This document shows, piece by piece, positions 35,060 through 50,000 of a stretch of 64,000 nt of DNA. Origin of the DNA: Climacium dendroides (lineage: Eukaryota; Streptophyta; Bryopsida; Hypnales; Climaciaceae); the NCBI GenBank assembly GCA_950106755.1, contig OX467089.1, forward strand, positions 1,862,501 through 1,926,500, in the 5' to 3' direction. Numbering within the stretch: the first letter of the stretch is position 1; every line of letters starts with the position of its first letter. Below the pieces are notes generated by a model. The model saw only the letters and a list, made by a program, of their open reading frames with translations, was not told the origin of the DNA and did not search any database. Made by a program: the position numbers and the translations under genes.

Positions 35060-38000
35060 CAAAATGATACACATACTGGTAACCTTCAGATCCACTGACA
35101 AGTAAAAGCACATACCTCAAGAGATTCACAAACAGAGCATATTATGAATGATTGACACAAATGTCAATGTTGACTGAAAAACACACAAAATAAACTCATT
35201 TTCATAACTAAAAAGCATACCTGGGAAGTCGACAGCAGCGTAATTGGAGGATATTCTTTCACCTCGTCAAGTCCATAAACCCCTAAAGGTCCGCCACCGG
35301 GAATCTGATTGGACACAGCAATTTCCATCGAAAAACAAGAGTTATCAGAAATGTCACTCTCAAATACCCGTCACATGCGAAAACAAGGTATGGCCATCTG
35401 CACCAAATTCGAATTTAAATGGGATTTGAGGCATTGCATCGTTCCTAAAGTACCTGAAAGTCTCGTATAAAATCTGAAAAGATAGATAGAATTCCTAATA
35501 TATAATCATCAACAGATAATAAAAAATAACACAACAAAACTCAAATAGTAAAACACAACAGCCTTGACGGCCACAGCAGTCATAGAAATTCACGTCTCTT
35601 TGAAACAAGGATAGGACACGAGAACAACGCGCCAGTTGAATTACCTCAAGGACAAGGCGATGGGGGTCACAGGGCTCATCCCATGCGTAACAGAATGAAC
35701 TATATGGGTGTAACATGTTCTCCATTTTTTCACACTTCTGCTGGTGAAAGCGGATTCTCTATTAATCAACCAATGCAAAACAATTTATTAGCTACAGAAT
35801 ATAAGCCACCACAGAGTTTCAATGTGGAAGACTTCAAAACAGATGATTGATAAATGTAGGTCCCTGAACCACTTAAGTAAGCTGCCAGGAAATTTTGCAA
35901 ACACTGTCGTTTATAAAGAAGACATTACAAGAAACCCACGCCAGAAAAAATACCTCCATAGAAAAGTTGTCAATGCGGTATGGCATAAATCCCGTCTCAT
36001 CGTCTGAGAGCAGAATTAGACAGGTGCCTAGGTTACCAATTCCTGGACCCACACCCTTACTAGAGCTGGTGTCTGAGGGCGTCATATTGCTGACTTCCAC
36101 CCTAAGCATCTGTGTTGCACCAGATGCATGATTCCGCACTTTGACCTGTGTATCACCTAATTGGTCCGGGGCAAAACCGCCCGACCAGTCCCAGCCATGA
36201 TCGCTGAAGCGCACAGACACTAGCAGGGCCCTGCAAACCAGGAGAAATGTTACCATCAGAAAGAGACAGCCCGCTTACGCAACGAAGATGAGTCTGATCG
36301 TTTGCAACGTTTCCGCCGGGACTGGTAATCGGAGCCCTTACAACTTGAACGAATTTCCCGAAATGATCTTCTAATTGCTGTGGATGCTGTGCAACAATTT
36401 CTTTCTCTTCCACACTTACACGCAACAATGGTTGAAGTTTGTACATTTGCGGTGCGCCCCTAATCCAGCGACTGAGAGGTATGGGCACACTTGGATATAA
36501 CTTAAGTGTGAGGTTAGGAAAGTGAATCCTTTCCATATGTGCACCTGAAGTCTTCGCTAAAGACAGTTAGTACACCCTATGCTGACAATAATTTTGAGCA
36601 TACCCTTATGTAGGATGGAGCTTTAAGAAATGGAATATCCAATTTTTGGATTAATTTATATGTTGGGATATTGTTTCCAAAGGACGATACATTTGTGTAT
36701 TCTATATAGGATTTTTAGCTTTTTGTTATCAAAACTTGATTTTGTCATTTACATTAATGGGCTTGATGACCCAAGGGATCATTTGATTCATTTCTATCTT
36801 TTGAGGTTTTAAGCACTACTTTTCAATATTTTCAACCAAGGAAATCCTAAGCAAGAGGAGTAATTGCTGTCGATCAAAATGTATTTCATGCAATCGTGTC
36901 ATACGAGAAGTGTACCTGTTCATGTCAGTCCAATGCAGATGGCAGTGTTGACCAACAGGGAGTCGCTCGAATGCATCGGTTCCTTGCTGCTTGACACAAA
37001 GATCCCTTTTGCATGAATTTGCTACTAGGAACCTGCGAATTTACATGAAGGAGATAACTAATTCAAGGTCAATTTAATATCTACAACTGCAGAAGATATT
37101 ATTTCGACAGAAGAGATAACAAAGGATAACATTACAAAATGAGAAAGCATGCCTTGTACACTACCTTGGCCGAAAGGTGACAGTTTTCGACTTTCCAGCA
37201 CCCGATCCAAGAACAGGATTACAAATGACAGAAAACACATATGCACCCTGTTTTTGAGGACGAGGAACTGTCAGTGTAGAGGGGCCATCAGGAATATCTA
37301 CAGAGAAGGGCCGTGACCATGACTGCTCGATTGAGCTCGGAGTTTCCATGGGCATAGGATGAACAACTCTTGCTCTTAACCTGTGTTCACTGGATTCAGT
37401 TCCTTTGACTGGGGAATACATGTGGGGAACTAGTAACTTCCAATAATCCTCGAGGATTTCACCCTTCAATGACATCGACTCTTGAGCATCCGCAGTGATT
37501 AACTTGCTACTGGATAAAGATTTTCTCTGAGAAACGAATCGAATACGACGTTTAGGAAACCAACCGAAGCTAATTTCTTCGGGCTGCTGTTCACCTGTCT
37601 GTAAGATAGCTAGACCTGGCCTTGTGTCCGTCTGTTGTTTCTCTTTATCAGAACTCTCTGTAGTAACTTTTGCAAGATACTTTTGGCGCCCAGAAAACGC
37701 ATCCACATCACCATCTATCACTGCCAAATTGTAAGAGCTGCAATTGTAGAGCCAGAAGGGTACACTTATGCATATTTCTCGAGTGCCACTTATCATATTG
37801 ATAGTCAATTCCAATTCAGCAGCAACAACAGGATCTGTACATCCGATAAGATATATCAGGGCGTAGCACGCTAGTAACTCGATTTCCCATTCTAGGCAAA
37901 AGTGACGCCAAGATTCTATGGGTGGGCTGAAGTAAATCTCGACTTCTCTGGAATTAAACACAATATAAAGACGCATGGGAGAAAAAATGGCAAACTAAAC

Positions 38001-41000
38001 CTCTCCATATAGTATAAGAAAAATACATGATCTAGAACGAAAATTAAATCTCAAGCAGATTAGTAAGCAGGCAGAATTGAGATATAAGAAGCCCACCAGA
38101 CATGATTTCCGGAAAAAAGTTGACGGGTTCAACTGCTCTAATGCGACCCTCCTTGTCTGACCGCCTACTAGATTCTGAAATTGATTGTGCCGCTTGCATA
38201 ATGGTTGCACTGCTTGTAACAAATCCACGCACACGAAAAGTGACATGCAGGTTATGCACAGTATCTACATCATATACAAACTTGGAGTTCCCCTGCACAC
38301 CCAGGATTCGTGTTAACATATGAAGACACCAAAGATACTCTTCATGTAAGAGAATATACCAGAACGCTGAATCCAGAAACTCATTTCAAGGAACCAAGGT
38401 TTTTGATTCACGCACGTTAATTTGCAAACTAATGGCTTCCTATATCAGCAGTCCTATCAATCACTGAGAGAACATGTATAGAATGAACACAGCTAACTCA
38501 ATTTCTGATAAAAAGATGTAGAAAAGTTCAACTCTAATTAGACCTCTAACTGAGCATTACATATGGAATCCATTATCAACAGCAGTACCGTAAGAGTATC
38601 TACGGACAAAACATTACAAATAAGATACCGCTCCATCAAACTATGGAAATGTCCAAAATTACGTATCCAGTCCCGTTCGATCCATACTTCAAACATTGAA
38701 CAGGACAATAACATGAGGATATGTAAGTGAACGTGCCTCCGCAGCCGTGTGGCTGACTATAGTACCCGTCCCGCTGTCAATGGTGATAGAAACTGGCAAA
38801 GGAAGGCAATTCTTCACAACAAGCGGAGCTTGTAGTGTTATATCCCAAAGCTGAAACTCTTTCGGCCTTTCCATTGAAACTCTTCCCACCTCCAGGGGAT
38901 CTTGCGTCAGCTCTCCAAAGTTACTATCCACAGCAGCGATGGAAGAGTGACTAACTGAAAGACAACATCGAAATGGACGGCTGGTTCGGCTACTTGGATA
39001 ACAAAGAACGGGACGATGTAGTCCTTGCGTTGACTCGGATGATTGTAGCAAGTGCTTTATAGACTGCACTTCACTCCACAAGTATTTGCTTCCTAGTGGT
39101 CGCCACCGAAATTTTCCAGTTTGAGCTAAGTGTACGGGAAGAGGCATTACTTGACCTGGAAGTACTGGTTCCATCACCTGGGCAACAAAGGAAGGCCAAA
39201 AATGTTGTAAGCACGGTTAGTGACGCATACCTAACTAATAATTTGGAGCAACACTTGGGGCTAGAAGTGCAAACCTTAGGTGAAATCGTAAAAGGGATGT
39301 CAAATCGAACTTCCAGAGGAACCGATATCAAGTTAACCACTGATACCTGTCCAATCAAGCCACTCATTTTAAGGTAAATACTTCTTGAAAAATAGATTGA
39401 AAATCTACTTCAGTTAAAATATCCCAGTCTGTATGATAATGAATCAGGCATCAATATGGAATGGAAGCACACTGGCACGGCACGACATAGCACCTAGTTT
39501 CTTCATACCAGCCATCAAACAAACGGGTCTCAAACCACCCAGTTGCACATCACATGTTTGCTTATTAAACATAAAACACCACTATAAGAAATACATATAA
39601 ACTCAACTTACTTAGCAGCTTGCACCAATCAAGCCTAGTAAACGAGCACATCTCATGATGGGTAATGACTTACAGTTGAGCAGAGGCGGACCAACTTGCT
39701 GTACCGCTGAATAGTAACCTCAAACACAACAAGGGTGCGAAACACGTCACCCTTGTCACGGTTGTCGATTTCCAGTTTCTGGAATGAGTTTTGCCTCGAA
39801 AGGTTCCCCGGAGTGCTGTTCACGCTGGTATTGTAACTATCACCAGATTCATTCTCCGAAAAGGAAGCCTCAAACGATCGGGACCCTACAAGATCTATCG
39901 ATAATGGTGGAGAGGGCCGGGACGTGCCCTCTATCTGAACACAAATCATGCGATGCTGCAATAAAACCTCAAACATTTTCGCAGGTTCTGCGCTACTGAG
40001 GAACCCACTGCTCCTTTTTCTGCTCGAGATTTCCTCAACGCTGCCCTGTTGGTACAACGCTTCTGATTTACCAGGTTCTAAAACGGTTCCACCCCCACTA
40101 CCCCATCCACCGAAACCTCCATCCATGTCGTTCATGTCATCACGGTTATGGCGAGATCCTATTAGCCAATATGTAATTGCAACTCCTGTATCGTTTTGAA
40201 GCCAATAAGGAGCATACTGACTTGAATTACCCAGCCTTGTATTCCTTGCCATGGAGTCATCAGCCCAGGCATCATGAGCCATCTCGGCTGCACGCGAAAC
40301 AGCCTACAACACAGAACTCCGTAAAAGATATTAAAGCCCCACTTCCCAACACTCGTCAGAATGTCATACGATTCGTGGAACGTAAACTCCAGGAGAACCC
40401 AAATTTGCAAACGATTTGGATGTCAACGTTTTAAATAGCCAACAACTGAGGGATAATTCAAAATTCCAACCAAAATCAAGGAGTGCAATACTGCAACCAA
40501 AATACAACTTCGAAAGGTTAACTACCTGCACAAGAGATTCTGTGATGTTGATGTTCAATTTTGCCGATGAAGAAACTTTGATCCTGGTACAGTCTTGACT
40601 TTTAGACGCACCAGTTGCGTTCTCTATTGTTAAAATAGAGCTCACACTCCAGGGCTCTACCAATGGCTCCCATGAAACCTGCTTAAGACAATTGCACATA
40701 GTCCGTTACGTGGGTTCACTTCTAAAATCGAGTAATCACTTCAAAAATCGAACCCTAAATAATTAAGAAGTCTATGAACAGCGAATTCAAAATTCGGTCA
40801 CTATGAGGTGATTTGATATGGCAAGGCATTTACTGTCTACTCTGGACAATACAACGATTGAAATGGACCAGCAATAACGAAACATGCACAGCGTACACGT
40901 GCAATTCACAGGGATAGGTCATGGCTTTTGCAGTTTTCAGCATCGAAGTCCATGTAAACAAGCAAACCCAGCTTACTCAAAGATATTAAAATTTGAAAAA

Positions 41001-44000
41001 TCACTAAGAAATAGACACAAGTAGAAGGCAGGAAACCCGAAAACCAACTCAGATGGAAAGATGGCCTGCCTTATGCATATTGTGATAATTAGCTTCCAAA
41101 TCAGAAGAAAGCGAAGCCTCCAGTTTCTGAGCACGACAGCTTGCGTGAGCAATAATATTTCCCAGCAACAGCTCCACAATCGGAGCTTTGCAACTCCACT
41201 GCATGAAATATTCCAAATCACAAGCTTAAGGTTTCATCAAATCATACTAATGTTCCAGAGAGCACCGGAGACCCATAAAGTCGTTGAAGCCCATCGAGGG
41301 TGTGGTATATGCATGCAACTGAGATTCATGTACTGAACCAAATTCAATGAAATTTGAGAGTCTCTAGTTTACAGCATTAACGATCAAAGAACGAAACAGT
41401 CAGGACTTTCCATTAGAGCATGAGCATGTTACCAAGTGTTTTGGAGCAAACGCAATGAAGAGCAAAAGGCCAGGTGTTTCAAAACTTACACGACCATCAC
41501 TAAGCAGAACCGAAGCGTGCTGTACGCATATTTCAGCCTTGCCTTCAGCATCCAAACTTGGGGCAGGTCCCGACTGCAATTCTTCAAAAGTGAATTGGCG
41601 AAAGAACAAGAGGATAGGATATGAGCACCAAAAGTTGATGCAGTCCACATTCAGTTTCAAATCGAACCTCACAATAGGTGACGGCTGGAAACTACCGTCA
41701 ATAGAGACTCTTATCTCCGTTGCTTGAAAGAACAGTTCCTGAAAATCATCTTGGTCCTCAAAAGTATCTACTACATTACCCTCCCCTTGTGTAATACCAG
41801 CTGCTAATGTCCACGTGCCGTCCTTATTAAATCGAAACTCATCCACACGCAGTAACAAAGTCCATGATATTAGTTTTCCTGGTAGAGTTTCCTGTATTAA
41901 TAAAGGACCGTCCTCATCCTCAACAACTTGTTCAGATTCTTCTGTGTTGCTGGGAGAATCTAACACCAGCAGAGCTAATCTGAATGCGCCTACTTTAACA
42001 AGAACAGCAGCATCCTTCGGTTGCTGCAGTTTACTTGTAGGAATGTCAATACTAGAAGAAGTAGGAACCGTCCTTGCATTCAAAGGGTGGGTATGTTGAG
42101 GTGGAGAAAAAGAGGAGTCGGGATCTTCTTGTAGCACAAGAATTTCTACCTTCGGAGGTGGCTTTGATGACCCAGCAATAGGTTCTAACAAACCGGCATC
42201 GCCTGATACTGTCTGAGGCTTGCGCTGCTTAAGCCTAGCCGCAATGACGGGGCCTATTGCATTCCAAGCAGCGACGTGGAGCCATACTTGAGTAGAAGGA
42301 AGAGAGATATGAACCTCTATTTCTGGACCTTCTGAATTAACCAAGAGCTTGAGTGCTGGCTGAATAGCAAACTCATCACCACCTTTACACTGCAGCAATT
42401 TTAACTTCGGAGCATGGCTGAAAAGCACAATACTAAGCACTTCCAGAGCTAAAGCATCCAATATACCATGACTCAAAGATAAATCTGCATCAATTGTGTC
42501 CACTTGAAAAAAAGCAACTGGTAGAAGTGACTTATTTCCAGGAGCAGGACTTGCGAATGTGATGCAAACCTTCAGTGCACAGAATTTCAGGGTCACGCTA
42601 CCCGTAGCGGGACTGTGCAAATGAATATGTTTACCAGGAATCCAACTAGCAAGGCCGCCATGAGCTGTCGTCAAAGCCATAGCGTTCAAAGTCCATTCAA
42701 TGTCAGAAAGATCCTGTGAGATTAATTGGAATGCTTCAACCTGCTCCAAAACGTTCCCTACATGAATCAAAGAAGCCCCGACATTAATGAATCGTCGGTA
42801 TCTAAAGAACATGATCTGGAGAAATTGCTACTCTAATATACCATGACCTATGCGAGAAACTAGCAACTAACATCGAAAGTTGCCATATAGTACAGATAAA
42901 TCACTGTTCGTGCTCAGAGAAGTAATAAGATGAATAGGAGTAAGTCAGGCATGACTCACCATCCAGGATCAGCTCCAATACAGAGGAATGAATCTCCAAA
43001 CACGTTGGAAAATTGGCAGGAGGTATTTCAATCAATAGTTCACCATCCCATCTACCAACTAAAGTCTGTCCACCGTTTGACTTGCCAAAATCCGCGTCAG
43101 ATCGATCATCAACATCAACACCTATCCCAAGCACTCGTACCGAAACTTTCTGCCCGACGATGTAATAGGAAGTGGCTAGATTATGATCATCCACTGTAGT
43201 AAAAAGAAATTCCCCAAGAACAAGTTGCACGAACTCATCCTTGCCTTGCACCCGAGGTAGAAAGAGTACAGAATCCTCCACTTCGACCTTCCAACAAATA
43301 GTTGAGCTCTTAGCAGCATTTCTGGAGTTTGATTTGCTCGGGGATGTCCAATGTGAACTATCGAAGTATTGGATTAAACCAGCCAAATAATCAGCTAGAA
43401 GCACAACTTGGGCGTTGCGAATTTGAAAAACCACATCCAAATTCCCCTTTTCAGACTTCCTGACCCTGACATCCCAAGTTGCAGTTGGTCCGGAGCTTAA
43501 ACTTCCGACAGGGTCCTCACTGATATTACCTGAAGCCCAATGAGTGCCTTTGAGCTTAAGGTCTGAAAAAACCGCCACAATCTCCCAAGACTCTGTGCTC
43601 GATGAAGCAGCAAACGGTATTGAAGAACATACAGTTGCATCAGGAAGCAATACGACACCAACGACCCCTCCAGCGTCCAGAAACTGTATTCCACAATTCT
43701 TAAGCTTTACATCAATGATAACAGAATCATGACGTGCAACCTGCTTCTGAAACATGGCACTGAGCGGCAGGAGCTGGCAAGTCAGTTTTTCAAAGAAGGA
43801 AAGCAGACTATTTTTACTCTCGCCATAATCTCCACCATCTTCAAAGTTCATGTTTGAAGGAACCGAACCACTTGGATGGCTAGAAGAGGTAGGTGAAAGA
43901 GCGATTGCTTGCATTTGATTAAACACTGGTGATTTAATCGGCAAACCTGAAAAGACAGAGCGAAGTCCAGTTTCCTCGCCATCCATGTAATTGTCATTTG

Positions 44001-47000
44001 AGGAATGAATAATAGCAGCAAAGCCATTAGGAAACGCATCACTGATAGCACTTAAGTTTTGTGCAATTCCGGAAGACACTGAAGGCTTCGGAGTTGTTGC
44101 TGCCAAAGCGAAGGCATGCAACGCTCGAAAAACTTTCGGATTGATATGAAACTCGAGACCATGGAGAGCAGCCATAACTCCCAATTTGGGCACACCCGTT
44201 CGTCCACCCACAACCATTTTCAAGCAGATCGCGAACTTCTCGGAGGACCCTGCTGGTCTTGATAGAACGGGTTTTGTATCAACAATCGGCGGACAAGGGG
44301 AAATGGATCGATGACACCCTGCACAATATAATAAATATCGGAAAGGACTGGTTGCTAATTCACTACCATCCTCCACATGTACCGTCTTCACGAGAAGCTC
44401 CAGGTCTACATGTGACGATCGTTGTACGCATCTGCAGCGAAAAAAATCATTGACAAAAATACGACTAAAAGCCTCTACAAAATTAGAGTGCATTGCTGTA
44501 CACGTCAAAATTGTTGAACTTGTTGGTTATTAGACAAACCTCTCAACCATTAAGGTACTATATCCCAGCCAACACCAATTATTCAAATGACAATTTAACT
44601 AACAACAACTCACATGACGTTTATCTCTTGTCCTTGGGCAACCAAAGTCTTTTTCTCCATCTGTGTCGGGGCATCATGTCGTTCACCATCCAAGGATAGC
44701 TCCACAGTAACGACCTTCAGTTTTAAGCTCATGTCCCAGGTGAACAAAGTATTCTCTTCGGCAACCTGTGAGGAGAGTGCAGGACACAAGCCTGCTGTGA
44801 ATTCGAAGCATACGAATAGAGTATGGTAAATTAGATCTATGATCTGGGTGCAACTTTCGAGAGTGGAAATAAGAAAAATTCAACTTTCTTCCGTAGAGGA
44901 TTGTGGCACAAACCACGATAGCTGATTCTACATGAAAACTATGTGTACTCACATGAAAAGGTCTTTGAGATGCACTAGTGTCAATAGCACCCTTGCCAAA
45001 TTGACCACCCTCGAGAAGTTTGGAAAGAAGATCGTTGACTGCTCTGCACTTCCCTAAAGAGAAATGAAGCCGTAAGGCTGGCAAAATCCCATGTATCTGT
45101 CAAACAATAAAAGAGGTCAAGCAGACTCAGCGGAGAACGAGGGTACAAGGTTGTAACTAGTGGAAGCAAACTACAGGACTACAGCATACAAGGATGTGCT
45201 TAAAATAAAAGATCACGTGCTACCCACCTTCAGCCGGGGAAGAAAAAGGTCTTCCTTGATGCAGATGTCAATTGCAACTTGCAAATTAAAACGTTTGACT
45301 AGATGCCACTCCATATCTGATTCATGACTGTTTAAAGTTTCATGCCAATCACCAGAGTTTCCAGAAATAAGGACCTGCAATAAAGGAAATCGGACAAATC
45401 AAGACGGGATAAATATCAAAACCTAACAATCGAATAAATAAGACAGCCTACAGTGCCAATTGTATTGTTACATGTAGAAAAGAAAGGGAAGCAACTACCT
45501 AGGATAAATTCTACACAAAATACTACCTGTGCACCTGATAGCCTGAGCTGAAAGCGATCATAATGCCCGTATTTGTCAAGGGGGATGTCTGCAGCATCTT
45601 GGCTCCGGCCATGTTGCCCCTGAAACATTCAATTGGAATAATACAAACATGTTTGCTTCACACCAGCCAATGGAGAGAGATGACAAAATTCAGAGAGGAT
45701 ACACTCGTTGCCACACGCTCAACGAAAAACCCTAGTGAATTTTTGGTTTTCCTCGCATCTTGGATGGCCTGATGACTCATATAGCTTCTACAACTATATT
45801 TGAGGGTAACGGCTCCACACGCATGAATCGTAGTGTACGATACATACATTCTCACAATGGGATCGCATACTCATCTCAAACATCCAGTGACATCTACATA
45901 TTGTACTGCAATACCTTGAGCATTCGCAACAACGTTTGGGAACTTCCAACTTTCAGCATGCCAAGTAACAAAATACAGGGTTGTAGTGGAGTTTCATGGT
46001 CGTAAAGAACGATTCTACTTCAAACGCATATTGATCACATCCAAGACCATAACGATCATCTTCAAACCATTAAAGCTCACAATCGTCTTAAAACGCAGAT
46101 AACATAAACAAAGTAAAGCAACTAATGCTCCCACCTCCGTACAGAGACCTAGTCACCTGCATCCATGTGAATTGCAGTATTACATTGCTGATGAAAGATA
46201 CATACCTGAGTACTCGGAAATATCCCATGCTTAATTCCAATATGCCTACGAAGGATGGCAGTCCTAGAAAGTCCCTTAGAAGATGCGTCTTCTAAGGCAT
46301 ACCGCAATTCTTGTGAGGCAAGAATGATTGAGTCTACCGCAAGAATCTACAACCCACACCATGAACAAGAACAAAGATCAACCCATTAAATGCCTCACAA
46401 ACTCATAAATGTTAAAACTATCCCGAGTCTCATTTAACTATGATAATATTCAGTAAAGAATCATCAAGCATTCAACAGCATCCACCTTCATCTCAATAAC
46501 TACACCAATATATTTCATTACCAGTCGTTATTCAGTAATCAGAATTTAAACCACAAAATACTCTACAGGGTCTTCTCACAATGTCGTTAAGTTTCAAATC
46601 GATGAATGTCAGGACGAGTCAAACGATACTTCACAATAGGCCAACGGTTGAAATTGAAAGAGACTAAGGTAAAAATATATACCATGAGAATCCCATTTGA
46701 AGTGAAGCTGCTTTCTGGAAACAGGAAATTCGGCTTCCTGATGTCCAATAATAGTCTCAAGCGCTTCCTGTCGACTACCTTGTGCCTAGCGACAATAAAG
46801 ACTTCGTTAGAAATATTGAAGCCACTTGGCGTATGTTTAAGGCCCCAAGCAAAAAGTCAAGGATAGTTGTCAAATATGGGATAGTGCCATTGAACACCAA
46901 GAAAGCATGTCCGATTCGTGAACCTATTAGCTTAACAAAAACAACTCTCCTCAAAAATACCCAGTTTGGATGTAGTTAGAATGATTAAGACATTACTTGA

Positions 47001-50000
47001 AGTTTGTGACTGCTACATCTTCCAATTTCTTCAAAGCTGAATCCACCTGCAAATTAGAAAACACAGCTGTTCGTGTAAATAAGATATACTAACGTACCCT
47101 CAAGACGTACCTCCAAACAAAAAGCAACGGTTCAACTTTTCGTTCATCAAGACAAACGACCACCAGTAATTAAATTACCCGTGTGCACATATTCTACTTG
47201 TAGCCGAATCCAAACAAGGAAAGCATAGCAAGAAACGCATAAAATCATCAATCCTTTGTAATATAATCGTATGAGCTAACTTCCATATTATCGTCCAATA
47301 GGGTATGTTCGAAAAGAATATGATATCCAAGCAGCATGAATATAAATTGTCGTACAATCGAACCTGATTATTGAGGACCTCTTGAGACGCTGGAAAGGAG
47401 AAAAATGAAGATGCACGCTTGATAAGTGTTTCGCTGTAGACAAATTCAACAGGTTGCAGTACCACCTGAGCGAAAACCCAACAAAAATTAGAAGTCTACA
47501 GCCAGTCCATCAGCTCATAACAAGACTTTTCCCTACATAAGTTATACAAAAGACCAAATTAATGGTCATCGATTCAAGTACATTTATGAACCAATCCCGT
47601 TGGCAGAGGATATGAACGTTCCTAGTAAGGAATTCAAATAATTGAGTGCGAATGTTAAACAACAAAACACAAATAGAATGGACAGTATGAATTACATACA
47701 GTAACAGTGAGATCATGATCACTCCTCTTTGGCTGCAACTCTAACTCCAAACGCAGCAGTGGCTCAGATTTTTCGCCAATTGACCCGTCTTCATCAGTCG
47801 CTAGACTTCCTTGTAAGGTTGACATACTGCCGTCACTGACACTACGCACCAATCCACTGCCAGCCAGTGCCTCAGCATAGCTACGTCGTGCAGGCTTTCG
47901 TTGCGACGCCCGGGGTGTAAGCTTCCCCTACAAGTATTTACTTCAGTACGTTTGTAATCCAACATCTAAGTAGTCATTCCCACAAAAACGCACAACCATA
48001 TACATGTGGCCATATGCATGTGGCGAAATCAGATACGAAAGTCTCTGCATCGGTTTGAAATCCAGAACATCAAATATTCTCTTTACAGATTCATCCATAC
48101 TTCGAGCTGATCTAATAATCAACTGCAGCACCAGAAAGTGCAGGCATCATTTTTAAAAAAATAAAATAAAACCGTACCCAAGGAGCTAGGATCCGAGGAT
48201 ATCGAGTGCCAGGTGTGCACAGATCCACAGCCTCAAGCGTGCGGACCATGACTGACACAGTTGTCTTCTCAGTCCACATCTGAGCGGTCATAGCAATGCC
48301 TTGAACTGACACATTTAATATATCTTGTCCCAGATTCCTGTGGAAGGATGACGATACGTTAGTTCGCTTCATTGACAGCTGTAATGTGGAAGATGTAAAT
48401 GAGGGCACCTTATCTCCCTCAAACTAATAGGAGTACCACTGATTGTCTTCGTCGGATAACTACTCAAAAAATTCAAGTTTGATGATTAAGTCGGTAAACT
48501 AAGATCCATATACGAAAGCCCCATGTGTTCTCGTCACACGCTGAAACTACAAACCTCGAAAAGAATACAGACCAAGAAGCCAACAGAAAAATAATAAAAA
48601 ATAATTCATCAACCAGAAGATGAACTCACGAGCTGTGTAGACTTCCAAGAAGTTCTCCAACATGCAATGTAATAGCGAGATGACACAGGCCTTTGGATGA
48701 CTCCCTGCTCTCCCACATTGGCATAGGGTGAAGTTTAGCAGCTTCATATAGATCCTGAAGCAGAAACAACATCATTTCCTCAACCGAAATCTGAGATAAA
48801 CACTTGCACATGATCTGAAGGAATAAGCATGACTACTGTCTTTCCAAAACAGAGCAGTTCGACTTACCTTGATAATTTCCTGAGGATATATCTGTCCTGC
48901 ATCAGGGCGGTCAGCTGCACCGAGCAAGCCCAGAGAAAGCCAATTGAGCCAACCCTTCTGTTGAAGGACAGGCTCAGGTGTAAGGAGGTCATCTGCAGTC
49001 GGACCCTCTGCTCCACCACCGCTTTCATCCTCAAGTATTGCTGCATTTCCAAAGATATCCTGGTGACAGATTTCTTAGATGAAGTCCCGGAAAGACAAGC
49101 CGTGACAAAGTGTAAAGCCAAGACAAATAATCGTTACAATAATCTATCAGATCTCAAACATCAAGTTAGCACGCTACAAAAAGTGATGACCTTACAGAAG
49201 AGCTGCAACGAGAAAAGTTCTCAGTGTTGTGGAGAACGCTTACCTCAAGAGGCATCTCTCTCTCAGCTAACGATCTAAAGAAAAGAATTTCGTCCATTTC
49301 AAATTGTCTCTCAATCTCTTCCAACTCCGCAGACTCCTCCTCCCCAGAAGGCTACAGTACACCTCATGCAAAGATGGTTAAATACAAGGACAATTATCAG
49401 CGTTATCTTAAATTTTCCTGATCTAAATGAGCCCAAATCAAGAAAACACAAAAACAACAGTGGTCGTGTCAAGCATTTGTTTGTATTTCATCAGCACGGT
49501 CAAGATGATAATAAGTGATAAATGCTTGGCGTTCACTAGTCACAAGAACACATCGCATAGGTCCATTCTCTACTCACACAAATATGCAGAAAATCACTAC
49601 GTATGTTTGTCAGAGCAGATTTTTGACAAACCTGTCCATGCTGCAAGTTCTCAAGCTTGTCAATGTACAGATCCACGTATCGCTCACGATACGCCCTGCA
49701 ATATCTCGGCATACCATTTTCAATTCTCTTTAGAAAATTCCCTTGGCCATAAAATATAACAAGAATTCATCCGATGTTAATTCAAAGATTCATCTGGCAC
49801 AGACCAGGCTTGGAAAATTCACGAAGCAAAGCTCAAGAATGACCCAAATTAGACGTAGTTTTAATTTAATTTAAGACGATCATACTGTCTGGAAGATTTA
49901 GTAGACTGCGAGCAGAAGAGATTACCTTCGCCAGACAAGGTAACCAAGGGACCGTCTCCAGAGAGTTTTACGAACATCTGACAAAACCGCGTCAATAGCA

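Noticed and set aside
39579..39592. Single CACTATAAGAAA-type terminal sequence in a VPS13 intron
   Set aside because: No matching inverted end or target duplication was found nearby; a lone 12-mer is not enough to call an element.
41400..42800. Plus-strand frames opposite the large VPS13 exons
   Set aside because: They are shadows of strongly supported minus-strand coding sequence with conserved VPS13 blocks.
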